From Bicyclus anynana (lineage: Eukaryota; Arthropoda; Insecta; Lepidoptera; Nymphalidae), in the NCBI RefSeq assembly GCF_947172395.1, contig NC_069095.1, forward strand, positions 2,480,001-2,544,000: a DNA stretch of 64,000 nt, in the 5' to 3' direction. A model generated the notes under the pieces. The model worked only from the letters and a program-made list of their open reading frames with translations, had not been told where the DNA came from and searched no databases. Below, one piece after another: positions 44,878-54,742 of the stretch. The translations under genes and the position numbers were made by a program. Within the stretch, counting starts at the first letter, position 1. Each line of letters opens with the position of its first letter.

Positions 44878-44980
44878 TAAGGAAAAGTGATTTTGCCACA
44901 AGCACTACTCCATAAATGTTTAGGCTCAAGGGGAAAATTGTTTCCAAACTTAATATTAAGCCAAGCCTTTTATATCGCTC

Positions 44981-45116
44981 TTACAGAATTTTCCGAGGAA
45001 TCCCAACATCAGCCACCGGAACAGTTTGATTGGCATATCCCTTTTCAACGTTATGTCTGACAAGATCCTTATAAAAGGGCCGTGAGTTTGCAGGTTTCGG
45101 TATTGGCATAAACCCA
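44981..45116 (-). CDS. unrecognised candidate terminal exon (45 codons)
   Basis: On the minus strand an acceptor-like CATAGTTTAG ends at 45117 and is followed by 44 open codons and TAA. The product includes FMPIPKPANSRPFYKDLV and QTVPVADVGIPRKIL at its very end. Codon makeup is coding-like, with many GCC, AAC, GTT and GAT. No family recognised; no donor is obvious inside. Could be the last exon of a host gene or of a retroelement. Confidence 0.3.
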
Positions 45117-45550
45117 CTAAACTATGATTGATAGTGTTCCGTCAATAAGCTTCACTCTAGCTGAAGTGGTGATACAACAACTGATGATCCCTTTTAACAA
45201 AGTCTGAGACCACTGGGTCCAAATAAACATTATTAACAATTAATTAACATTATTATGACAAAATTTTAGTATATTGTAAAATATAAATACAATTTTCTAA
45301 ATGTTAATGCTAAAAGCATACTTACTTTGCAGTATAATTAAAAATATGTAATTACTATCTAATTTTTTATATTCTTCTAAATGCAAGGAGAATAGTGCTA
45401 AACGCTTTTTTTTTGTTTCATTACATCTGATTATATTGATCGATTACAGCATTCAATTAAACATTTTTTTTGCTGTACTCTAAAAATCAGTGATGCAGAC
45501 GACATTGCATGCTTTCACTTAAACTTCACTTAGGGTACCACTTATTGAGA

Positions 45551-45591
45551 GTGTGTGGGTATTGAAAATAATATTGTCAATACCCACACAC
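45551..45591. repeat. perfect 15-bp hairpin
   Basis: GTGTGTGGGTATTGA and its exact reverse complement enclose an 11-base loop (AAATAATATTG). Confidence 0.8.
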
Positions 45592-45883
45592 ATGTTATGG
45601 TTAAGTAAAGTGAATAAGATGGCGATATAAATTAATGACAATATTTATTACAATATTAGCAAAAAAATTTTTTTTATGAAATTGGACTCCAAGATAATAT
45701 CGCTATGTCTGTATCCATTCGTGTTGCTCTATAGTATGAGAAGAACCTTATTCAAGATATTTTCATCACACGAAGCGTGTTATGAGCGATTTGTGAGGAT
45801 ATTAAAATTCTTAACACCCCTTTGATGACAACGTAAAGCTGTCGCGATTTAGGATACAATGTAATTTTGTAGAGATTTTAGCG

Positions 45884-46054
45884 ATGGATATAGAAAATAG
45901 TGTGGAAATAAGGGATAAATTTTACAAAGCTTTAGATACCGTGTACAATGGTATCATAAATATTGTGAAAGATGACATTAGTGATCATAATTGCATGTTA
46001 TATATATATTGGTATCTATATTCACTTATTATATTTGTGATTTTACGCCTTTAA
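45884..46054 (+). CDS. unrecognised 56-codon ORF
   Basis: Starts at ATGGATATAGAAAATAG. The N-terminal two-thirds is charged (DIENSVEIRDKFYKALDT) and the C-terminus is hydrophobic (YSLIIFVILRL), compatible with a tail anchor. No neighbours or signals support expression, and AT-rich chance cannot be excluded. Confidence 0.2.
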   Translation: MDIENSVEIRDKFYKALDTVYNGIINIVKDDISDHNCMLYIYWYLYSLIIFVILRL

Positions 46055-46850
46055 AACTCTGATATTATATTAATAATTTTAATCCAAAAAAATAATTAGG
46101 CAAACTCTTTAACGATAATTTAAAAACGTTTTATAAAGTAGTTGCCAACTCCGCAATCCCAATTTATTATAAAAAAATATATAAAATATGTTGTAGTAAA
46201 CTAACAAACAAAATATGAAATTGTCGTAAAATACAAAATAGGTACGTAATTTAGTTAAGGGTAATTTATGTATATTATTCGCATCATATGAACATATAAT
46301 CGATTTCTGCTTAAACGAAACATATTGGTACATCAAAAATATAAATATTTATTCATTACTCAAGTATGACAGTGTACGAGTATCTCAAGACATTCTCAAG
46401 TCATGCAATCGTATGTACATTCAAGTAGCGAACTGGACCATTCAGCGATGATCCCAAGTAAGCTGTATGTAAAAACGTTCCTTTCACGACTTATAGATCA
46501 GTATCTTACAAGCGAATATGCAGTCTAAAATTGCTTTTAAAAGCCTTGCATCCAGCGCAAATTAGCGCATGTCGGTGCGTAAAGGCATAAAACAGCGCAT
46601 ACTGGTGCAAACTCACTTTTCTTCTTTCTTACGGTATGTTCTTGCGTTTTTCGAGGAAATAACGTTACGATAATGGAGAGAGCATTGAAATAAATGCTAA
46701 TTTTCCACTGAGTTAGTTTAAAATAGATGACACAATACTGCTGTCCATTGTTTTTTTATTTCTAAGGGGAATATTGTTACAAGTTCCTTGATTACAGGTA
46801 GTATTAACATTCATTATTTATGTAATTGTAGAGGGGGGTATCAATGTTGC

Positions 46851-46858
46851 TATAAATA
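46851..46858 (+). promoter_or_regulatory. TATA box candidate
   Basis: TATAAATA is followed within 74 bases by an ATG-started short frame that ends at a consensus splice donor. No strong initiator was found at +30, so the start of transcription is open. Confidence 0.3.
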
Positions 46859-46924
46859 AGAGGGTATTTGGGTGCCGTAGACACCGTTACGCTGCCAGTA
46901 GCATTCGTGATTTTGTTGTAATTA

Positions 46925-46997
46925 ATGTTTTGTGTTGTAATTATTTTTTATCATGTATTGTTTAGTGTGGGCAAAGAGAACATGTCGGGCAGGGAAG
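46925..46997 (+). CDS. candidate first coding exon with splice donor
   Basis: ATG at 46925 opens 24 codons and one extra base, then GTGAGT at 46998, a consensus insect donor after GGGAAG. The N-terminus (MFCVVIIFYHVLFSVG) looks like a signal peptide, followed by KENMSGRE. A second in-frame ATG (ATGTCGGGC at 46982) could also start it. The intron would be phase 1. Neither a matching second exon nor the protein family could be identified within the remaining window. Reading through gives an 88-codon frame that I regard as less likely. Confidence 0.35.
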
Positions 46998-47583
46998 GTG
47001 AGTGTTTTTGCATTCTGAAAATATCCTTTAAATCTACTCTCAAGGACACAAGTCCTGTGACCTGCTCGAGGTGTTTCCTCTACCTCACATGTCTCAATAT
47101 TGCCCTTAAAAGTTGGCCATATCTAAAGTTTTATAAAATTCAAGGTTCGTCTTTTTTTTTCGTTTGTCTAGATAAATCAGTCAGCTATTAACAAGACAGT
47201 ATATTACAAAGACTTTAGACGCAAAGCAAAAATACTTTCGTTAATGTGCTCAAGATAAATAACAAATTAACAACTTTTAAGTTTCTATCAAAGTTACATT
47301 AAGTAGTAAGTTTTAACTCGTGTAAACTAGAAGATAGACAACTTAATGTCGCGCAGTATGCAAATAGATCATGTAACTGTCATGTAATTTATCTGTGGAA
47401 ATGTCCTTACTGCGATGCGCCGCTAAGTATCGGCCTACGCGTCGACACTTGCAAATATTGAACGCCCACTCCAATACTTAGCTTTATCACACTCGACACG
47501 TGAAGCTTTGTCGACGCGTGAGTTCTGAGGATCGGCAATGTATTTGACATTTTGATATTGTATTTGACATCGTGTTTTTGAAA
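46998..47583. other. no recognised feature
   Basis: If the donor at 46998 is real this is intron. Otherwise nothing recognised. Confidence 0.35.
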
Positions 47584-47852
47584 GCCTCCGTGGCACAATG
47601 GTATGCACGGTGGATTTACAAAACGGTCCTGAGTTGGTTGGTGGGAGGCTTGGACCGTGGCTAGTTACCACCCTACCGATAAGCGATTTAGCGTTAAGGG
47701 TTAATTTAGTGTGGATTTTCATCCTCTTCCTAACAAGTTAGCCCACTTCCATCTTAGATTATATAGTGGTTAGATGGTAAGTATATATATATATATATAT
47801 ACTTACCATCAGGTGAGATTGTAGTTGAGGGCTAACTTGTAATGAAGAAAAA
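47584..47852 (+). mobile_element. SINE-A with internal deletions and a TA palindrome
   Basis: Head GCCTCCGTGGCACAATGG, a deletion across the B-box, body from TTGGTGGGAGGCTTGG and the 3' end GGGCTAACTTGTAATGAAG are present. A perfect 38-bp palindrome (GATGGTAAG, TA repeat, CTTACCATC) replaces the CATCATCACTTACCATC region at 47773-47810. Confidence 0.75.
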
Positions 47853-48155
47853 AAAAGTACATACAAGATACCAAATAAATATCAACTTTATCTTAAACAA
47901 TGCAACATTCTTTCACTGACTCTGTAATGCTTTTAAAAGTGAATTAATTTATTTACAAAATCTTGTGTAAATTAAACATACATAAACATATTTTTAATTA
48001 CATCTTAATTTAACCTATATTAAATTTCGAAATATTAAAAAAAAATATATTGAATATATTTAAAATTTTCATAGTAAAGAGTCTGTAAGTATACGGTTGA
48101 ACCATATACGTGGAAATTCATCAAATCAACGACTTTTATTGTAACTTCAATATAA

Positions 48156-48196
48156 GTTGTTGGTTCAAATACTTATCAAATATTTGAGCCAACAAC
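48156..48196. repeat. imperfect hairpin
   Basis: GTTGTTGGTTCAAATA and TATTTGAGCCAACAAC pair over 16 bases with one G-T mismatch, loop of 9. Confidence 0.6.
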
Positions 48197-48238
48197 GTAT
48201 ACTGCTGCTTTATCAAATTCGACACATAACTTCAACAG

Positions 48239-48517
48239 AAAAATCCAACTCGTGATGACTGTATCAGCAGGGTATTTGACATCATATGTGGTGATAGAGA
48301 TATAGATAAATTCTCTAAAGCAAAACAAAAAACCATGTCTACACTGCTTGTAAAAAAAATCTGTAAATCTGTAAAACTCCAGTATTTTACTAACAATAAT
48401 TTAACTAATGGTCTTAAATTGAGAATGGAAAGAGAAGACAATAAATTAAAAAAGAAACTGTGTCTTCAAAAAATATTTAGTAAATTGTTTTTATTCAGTT
48501 TTGAGTATCGAAATTAA
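48239..48517 (+). CDS. unrecognised open frame of 92 codons, possible terminal exon
   Basis: An acceptor-like CACATAACTTCAACAG ends at 48238. The following frame is open for 92 codons. It begins KNPTRDDCISRVFDIICGD, has a lysine-rich middle (KAKQKTMSTLLVKKICK) and a charged, possibly coiled-coil stretch (RMEREDNKLKKKLCLQK), then stops at 48517. An internal ATG at 48338 opens its second part. No domain recognised. A transposase or host exon are both possible. Confidence 0.3.
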   Translation, partial: KNPTRDDCISRVFDIICGDRDIDKFSKAKQKTMSTLLVKKICKSVKLQYFTNNNLTNGLKLRMEREDNKLKKKLCLQKIFSKLFLFSFEYRN

Positions 48518-48770
48518 AACTTGAAATGTGCGTTCACCTTAATCTTGTAAGTATTTATACGTGGCTTCTGTTGAGTTGTACGTAATGCATGTCCAAGTAA
48601 TGGTGGCTAATTTCTATTTGCAGACATTACTATGCGAAAATTTATTACCAGTCATTTCATTGCTTGCAGAAATGTAATAACTCCGACTCTATTTGTGTTG
48701 ATGTTGTAAACTGCCTCACAGTGGAAAATACGAAATACCTCAAATTTTCGTTTTTTTTTATCTGTCTCGT

Positions 48771-49035
48771 TGGTCCAGTGGTCAGCCTGAGGTTTTGGAT
48801 TAGAAGGTCCTGGGTTTAAATTCTGGATAGGGCTATATGAGATACTGAGTTTTTCTTTCTTCTAAGGAGTTTCCAGTTAAAAATTCTCAGCCCAGATTTG
48901 GGAAGTTGTTGGAGTTACACCCCAGACATCGGTCTCGGTTACTTTTGGTAACATCAGCTGATAGTGTTGGAGGGGCGTGGTGGGTCTAAGCTCCAGATCC
49001 CCTCTCCTATGAAGAAGGAGGTAAGTGGGCAAATA
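48771..49035 (+). mobile_element. SINE-C, full length, reference copy
   Basis: Head CTCGTTGGTCCAGTGGTCAGC, a B-box-like GGTCCTGGGTTTAAATTC, then GAGATACTGAGTTTTTC, AAAATTCTCAGCCCAG, GGAGTTACACCCC, TGATAGTGTTGG, GCGTGGTGGGTCTAAGC and CTCTCCTATGAAGAAGG. Other copies add a tail ending in GGCTGATAATGATGATGG, which is lost here. The ORF at 48877-49194 on the opposite strand is spurious. Confidence 0.65.
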
Positions 49036-49625
49036 GCCGTAGTAGATAGGTAATAATTTAATTTTAAACACGACACGACGATAATAGCTTACACCATCGT
49101 TATTGTCATACGTACTTCCAAATGTGGGTGAAATGTGAATGAGTTGTAAATCTAATCTTTCATCGTGGTTTGTAGACAAAGAGCTAGTAGTCACAAGATC
49201 TTACCAATCACAAAATATGATTAATAGATTTTTATTTTCTTATCAAGAATTACATAAAATTCGTTTAGATGATAAATACAATTACTAAATTAAGTTATTT
49301 ACGAGTGTACACATCTAATTTTTAAAAAAAATTGTTATAAATGGGGGTAGTTACAAAATTACATGCTTGTTACGTAGAATACACGACTGGTTTACTAACA
49401 ACAATGTCATGTCAAACAACAACAAGTAACAATGTCATGTTATTTAATAAGTAAAATTTTAATTTATTTTTGAAAATAAACTTATATAACTTCAATACAT
49501 TGTTATTTTTTTTGATACCAGAACTAAACCATACTAAATAAATATAAATACGTCAGTAAATAGGACGTCGTCCCAGACACTACCATTAGCATCTGTTAAT
49601 CAATTTAACATTATCACTCTAAACC

Positions 49626-49726
49626 CGCCAAGTTACAATGGAGCCTGGTGGGTCTAAGCTCTATATCCTCTTTCCTATAAAAAAGGAAGAGGATCCCTGT
49701 AATGGGCCGTAAAATATGCTAATAAT
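49626..49726 (+). mobile_element. SINE-C tail
   Basis: GAGCCTGGTGGGTCTAAGC, AAAAAAGGAAGAGGATCC and TAATGGGCCGTAAAATATG, ending CTAATAATTATG. Between 49036 and 49625 nothing is recognised. Confidence 0.6.
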
Positions 49727-49768
49727 TATGACATTTGAATAACTTTTTTGATTGTTTATCATTTCGTG

Positions 49769-49937
49769 GCTAGAAAAATAATGAAATTGCAGTTGGAAGT
49801 ACACAAGAGAAGAGGAAGGTCAAGAAAGAGATGGTTGGAGTGTATGAAACAGGAAATGTGTGCAAAGGGAGTGGATGATGAGTTGACGAGTAATAGACGA
49901 ATGTAAAGGATTGACATATTTTGCTGACCCCACATAA
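49769..49937 (+). pseudogene. LINE reverse transcriptase C-terminal remnant
   Basis: An open stretch encodes KLQLEVHKRRGRSRKRWLE then CMKQEMCAKGVDDELTSNRR; after a one-base shift comes LTYFADPT and a stop. This matches the end of LINE reverse transcriptases of RTE-like type, in which xRKRWLD, GVxxExTxNRxxW and a terminal CADPT are conserved. Only the last ~55 codons remain. The minus-strand ORF of 114 codons here is its shadow. Confidence 0.6.
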
Positions 49938-50037
49938 GTGGAATAAGGGAAAGGAGATTGTGTGGTTGAGTGTACCGATGTTTATGCATAATAATGTAAT
50001 TACAGCATAATATAGTAGGTATTCTTGATACCTTCAA

Positions 50038-50399
50038 TCTATAATATAAAAATGAATCGCAAAATGCGTTGGTAAGCGCATAACTCAACAACGCCTGGAC
50101 CAATTTGGCTAATTCTTTTTTTAAAATGTTCGTTGAAGTTCTAGGATGGTTTTTACGGCGAGAAAAATTAAAAAGACTAAAAAAAATTTATACTCCCATA
50201 CAAACGATTCGTAATAATATGCATTTTAATATGTATAGGGTTAGGGGTAGGGTAGGATTAGGGTAGGTGTAGTGTAGAAGTAAGGTAGGTAAGGGTATGG
50301 TGGGGATAGGGTAGGGTAGACGTAGAGCAGGGTTAGGGTAGGAGTAGGGTATGGAAAAAGTGCACAAAAGTCAGAGCGAAGCTTGACAGGGTCCGCTAA
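50038..50399 (+). mobile_element. Hel-3, full length with GGTAGG minisatellite
   Basis: Starts TCTATAATATAAAAATGAATCG, ends CTTGACAGGGTCCGCTAA and is flanked by A and T. The ends fit the Helitron TC and CTRR rule. The interior holds GCGTTGGTAAGCGCATAAC and ACCAATTTGGCTAATTC, then about 120 bases (50232-50352) of degenerate GGGTAG/GGTTAG units. These units are not the insect telomere repeat TTAGG in a regular array. Confidence 0.7.
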
Positions 50400-50748
50400 T
50401 TGTATTTAAAATGTTATAATTAAAGTGAATGCTAAAACATCACTTTAGTTCTGCTCACTGGCTCTTTGTATTTGTCTATCTTGTTTTGTTAATATTTCGT
50501 CTTAGCACAAACCTTTTCGATAAGGGCTATCGTTATCTTAATTATGTCTATATAACTCGGTGGATATTATAATGTAATAATGTCTTTATCGCAAACACTC
50601 CTTTTTACGGCGTTATAGCCAACTTAACGTTTTATGGAGCCTTTTGTGAAGGGCCATTTAATTTTATCAGATGTGGAAATGCCTAGATATGGTTATGATA
50701 AAATTTACTACGGTGTATGGTAATTTTTTAAAAGTGTTTTCTTCATAA

Positions 50749-51511
50749 ACGGAGCTGACGTTTCGTAATCACATAACAAAGTGCTGCAAGAAAGCCTACA
50801 AAAATTTAGGTTTTTTGCTACGTACTGTTAGGGGCTTCAGCAACATAAAAGCGGTAATAGTGCTTTATAATGCTTTGGTGAGAAGCCAGTTAGAAAGTAA
50901 CTCGGTCATATGGGCTCCACATGAGGTTAAATATAGCCTGATGTTGGAGCGCGTACAGAATAAATTTATTAGATATTTGTATATGAGGCTGTATGGGGTA
51001 TACCCATACTATCCATTAATGTACCCAACGTTATTTATACTAGGTATGGTCGGATATAATGAACTGCGGGTTAGGAGGGAACTGGCACTCGTGTTATATA
51101 TCTTTAAACTCTTAAGAGGAAAGGTGTATAATGCGGAGGTACTAGTACAGGTGAGCCTAAACGTCCCGGACCGTTACGTGTCGCGGAGACGCAAGCCTCA
51201 GTTGCTGGTGGTACCGAGCGGACGTACTATTTTAGCCAAAAAAGCTCCGTTGACGTGCGCACTTCGCACTCTGAACGTCGTAGCTGAAAACATCGACATC
51301 TTCTCTTGTACTCTGAGTGAACTCACAAGGATTGCTGAGTGGTGTATTTGTTATACTAAGTAGGTAATATTAATTGTAATGTATGTAGGTAAATAGAATT
51401 AAGTTTTAGATTTATAATATAGTACTAAGCTAGCGAATTAGGTGATACCTGTAAGGCTAGTTTTAAGTTATGGTGATAATAAATAAATAAAATAAATAAA
51501 TAAATAAAATA
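50749..51511 (+). pseudogene. LINE, C-terminal part of ORF2 and 3' end
   Basis: Open from 50749 to 51363: HITKCCKKAYKNLGFLLRTV, then ALVRSQLESNSVIWAP, LERVQNKFIRYLY, FILGMVGYNELRVRRELALV and, at the end, RTLNVVAENIDIFSCTLSE. This is the post-reverse-transcriptase region of a Jockey/I-type ORF2. The reverse transcriptase motifs are gone by 5' truncation, and no stop interrupts the remaining ~204 codons. The 3' untranslated part ends in (AAAT)n at 51480-51511. Clade not certain. Confidence 0.7.
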
Positions 51512-51809
51512 ATGGGCGCGGCCAATAAAGTTTTCATTATTATAGCCATAAAAGTTGCAAGTAGGTAATTTATTTGTGCCTCTTGTTCAACATCTTATTG
51601 TTAATTTTTCCTGCAACCAATGGGTGTAATAGTAAATATACTTAAACATTACACACATCACTACTTAGCAGTTGCAGTTGCGTGCATAAGGTATCCGAGG
51701 GTATGCACTAGTAAGAAAATTAAGCAAACTGGAAAAATCTTTATTAAATAAGCATTAAGAAATCTACTCTTAGGGTATGCAGTACTTTAACGCATGTATG
51801 AAGTGCACG

Positions 51810-52045
51810 CCACTGCTACTTAGCCCCAAAGTAAGCGTATAGCCTGTGTTACGGTAAGATAGCGGACTTTATCATTTACATATATTTATAAACTACGTAT
51901 AAATGCTTATATAATGTATAAACTTACCCAGACACTGGAAAGCGCCAATGCTCATCACAAAAATATTTTCCAGTTGTGGGAATCGAACCCACGGCCGTGG
52001 ATGCAGAAAGCAGGGTCACTACCCACTGCGCCACGCAGCTGTCAC
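51810..52045 (-). mobile_element. SINE-E, near full length
   Basis: In element orientation: head GACAGCTGCGTGGCGCAGTGG, B-box CGTGGGTTCGATTCCCAC, then TTGTGATGAGCATTGGCG, CCAGTGTCTGGGTAAG, AT-rich body, and CTTACTTTGGGGCTAAG near the 3' end. This architecture is a known lepidopteran SINE type. Single copy in this window. Confidence 0.75.
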
Positions 52046-52243
52046 ATTAGATACTAATAGGCAAAGATTTTATTATAGAGATATGTTATCAGCGCGTCAA
52101 AACTGAGGCGAACAATAGCGGCTAATTGACCGCATTTCATTTAGTCACATAGTAAACACTATAAGTTATTGAATTAAATAATACCTAAATATACAATGTC
52201 GAGTTGTATGTTTAGGAATTTTAAAAACTGTATATAAATAAAT

Positions 52244-52303
52244 ATAGGCATAACAGAATTAGGTAAACACAAAATTGTGTTTACCTAATTCTGTTATGCC
52301 TAT
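52244..52303. repeat. perfect 29-bp-arm palindrome
   Basis: Arms begin ATAGGCATAACAGAATTAGG and end GTAAACACAA, mirrored exactly after a two-base centre AA. Confidence 0.85.
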
Positions 52304-53759
52304 TTTATACAATTTTATATAATGTATATAGCTAAATCGGCACAATTTTTGCGGTGATTTTGTAGGCACGGAACATGTCTATACTATAAAATGTCGCTGC
52401 TAATAGGTACCTACTCGTAAAACACCTTATACATTTTAATTTTGAACCAATAAAAAATATGAATCAGCTTTAACGCGTTACAATACGCACTTCGTTTAAC
52501 CGCAATAGTCGTAAATCTTGATAACAGTAGGTCGATACAAGGCATGTCACACCTTAGAACTTGAAACCTTTTCTAGTTGACTCATCAAACCTACTTGCGG
52601 TTTAGATTACTTGGAAATAGGATTTATGGGAAAATTTCGTTTTAAGCAAAAAGTGTAATAGGAGTCTTCATTTATTGCCGCTATATTTCCAAGTAATAAA
52701 TAGTTATAATTACCTAAGAAACGATCTATTTTTTAAATGTACAAATAAATATTCTGGGATTGCGATATTAGCAATATTTTTTATAAGGAACTCTAAAGTC
52801 CTGGAAATATTTTATTACTCGCATAGTCAAGAACATAAGACATTTAAAAATAAAAATAAATCGACACCTGTGTCAGAAAATATTTTTAATGTGTATTATT
52901 GGTTCGGGATCCGTAAAACATTTTTTACAATTGATTAATATCAAGTAAATTTTTCGTGAGTCAGCTTCATCTCGGTGAGACGATCAACGATCAATTTACG
53001 AAAATTCTTGATTCTAATAGCTAATTCAGATACCAGGAAATAAAAATTTCTGAGCGTCGGAACGATATAATGTACCACACAATTTTTAAGACATTGTGGC
53101 TGTTAAGTTAAAAAACAGCTGGTTAGTTCCCTTAAGTAACTTGATAGTAATGAGCTGTACAAAAGCTGTATATAATTATGCTGTTATAAGATTGGTTTAG
53201 CATAGAAAGCAACGAATTTTCTCCCAAAAACCATCTTTCTATTAGAAAATTGCATTCGAAACGGTTTATCCGGTGAGCTCTGATTTCATTAACATACACA
53301 CATACTCAAACGCATAATATGTGACTATATAGGTACAAGAAGTCGAAGTTTTAAAAAATTAGAAAGATTTTTGTTATAGAAACAATATCACAACTATCTG
53401 GCTTTACAGTACGACAATAATATGCAAGTCCTATTGGTAAAGGAATAAACTTAGTAACTTTTCTTATTAGGGAAAACCGTTAAAGACAAATAAGACTCCT
53501 CTATTCTTATAGGGATTACCTTTAAAGACATTTAAAGAGAAATCTAAAATCTGAAATCCGTTAAATACACATTGTTATCCAAAATCTGAGTAATAAATCC
53601 AGGTAGTGAATCATTTAAGGATCATACACACTGGCGTGTTTTACCATGCGTTTAGAACCTTATACTCGTACCTACAAGAAACTCAATCAAAATCGTCCCA
53701 GTTAGCACGTGTTATAGACAGTAATATACTTTTGTATATAGATAATATAATGACTTTAG
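52304..53759. other. no recognised feature
   Basis: AT-rich. An 87-codon plus frame at 52675-52938 has no recognised motif and composition typical of chance AT-rich ORFs. Confidence 0.4.
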
Positions 53760-53900
53760 TGGCACACTAATTGTTAGCATATGTGGCTCATCAGGTCCTT
53801 GTTATCCTATAGGTTTAAAATCTTGCTTTCGTTAAATTCTCAGTAAAACATCGGAATCAGGTGGTCCCAGCCATTTTCATTAGTGTCTGATAATGATCGT
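53760..53900 (+). mobile_element. SINE-C, highly diverged
   Basis: ACTAATTGTTAGCATATG, AAATTCTCAGTAAAACATC and GTGTCTGATAATGATCG are reminiscent of SINE-C head, body and tail. Confidence 0.3.
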
Positions 53901-54129
53901 TGAAGAGTCAAAGTCATCACCATAAATAAGCACAACTAAATCTCATCAACATAATGTTTTTGTAGAAGTACAATTTGTATTTGTACAATAAAGCTTTGCT
54001 TTATTTTACAATGACAAAAAAAAAAACAGAAAAAAAAATAGGATAGTAAACGACTTTTCAGCAATATTTATATTTATAAATAATATAATAATCATTAAAA
54101 AAACATGTAGAAAGCTAGCATGTAGGTCA

Positions 54130-54315
54130 TTAATAACAGCCAATTAGGTTATTACAGGGCCAAACTTCCATTCCTGAAGACGGGGACGGCTGGTCATTGG
54201 TCTTCATCATAAAGCCGATAGAGGTCTTAAACCGAACATATGGCTTTCTAAAAATGTAACGTTCCTGAGCCACTGTCCCAGTCTCTCTATCGGTAATTAT
54301 ACTGATACTAACATA
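54130..54315 (-). CDS. unrecognised open frame, 61 codons (minus)
   Basis: Open between two stops; product contains ITDRETGTVAQERYIFRKP, YVRFKTSIGFMMKT and NDQPSPSSGMEVWPC. Codon makeup is coding-like. A possible acceptor TTAGTATCAG lies near its start. The opposite strand holds a shorter open stretch, so the sense strand is not certain. Family unknown. Confidence 0.3.
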   Translation of the reverse strand, partial: YVSISIITDRETGTVAQERYIFRKPYVRFKTSIGFMMKTNDQPSPSSGMEVWPCNNLIGCY

Positions 54316-54405
54316 CTATAACGTTTTTGACAAGGACGTTAGTTTGAACGCAACAGTAAAACCAACAGTGAGTCCGATGCCTTAAACATTTGCGTACATT
54401 TGCAG

Positions 54406-54589
54406 GTTCTATCTGGAAACGGCTATGAATGGCCGCGGCGTCGTTTGGTCACAAAGCTACACAGATATCGGAATGCCGCGACCGCAAGAATGTGTAAATC
54501 ACGGCTCGTTAGTCACGGCTCTTACTGATTCAATAACTGCGGTTTTGTTCACATTTGATCCAGACAGCGATATAGAAATAGGAAGTTAA
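54406..54589 (+). CDS. unrecognised candidate exon (60 codons)
   Basis: A splice acceptor CATTTGCGTACATTTGCAG ends at 54405. From TTC at 54407 the frame is open for 60 codons to TAA at 54587: it contains YLETAMNGRGVVWSQ, GMPRPQECVNHG, LVTALTDSITAV and ends DPDSDIEIGS. Codon use is strongly coding-like and GC is raised relative to the flanks. GTTAAA at 54585 could act as a weak donor to the strong acceptor TTATTTCTTTACAG at 54637, giving a 53-base intron and joining the frame to the following RTE fragment. The protein family is not recognised; a host gene exon is my preferred reading. Confidence 0.4.
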
Positions 54590-54647
54590 ATTATTTAATT
54601 TCACGTCCTTCTATATATTATTTTTATTTCTTTACAGGTGCTAATTT

Positions 54648-54742
54648 ACCTGGTGAGACTTCCAGGTGGACTGACGACATCAAGCGAGTCGCAAGGATTC
54701 ACTGGATACAGGCGACTCGGGATAGTGATAATAATAATTTTT
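54648..54742 (+). mobile_element. RTE C-terminal fragment, left part
   Basis: Encodes RWTDDIKRVARIHWIQATRD, the penultimate region of the RTE ORF. The element continues after the SINE-A insertion at 55074. Confidence 0.75.

Noticed and set aside
49759..50103. 114-codon minus ORF
   Set aside because: It is antisense to a LINE C-terminal remnant and runs into Hel-3.
31308..50352. Telomere-like repeats
   Set aside because: The units are irregular GGGTAG/GGTTAG within Helitron-type elements, not regular TTAGG arrays.
52675..52938. 87-codon plus ORF
   Set aside because: No ATG-proximal context, AT-driven composition and no motif.
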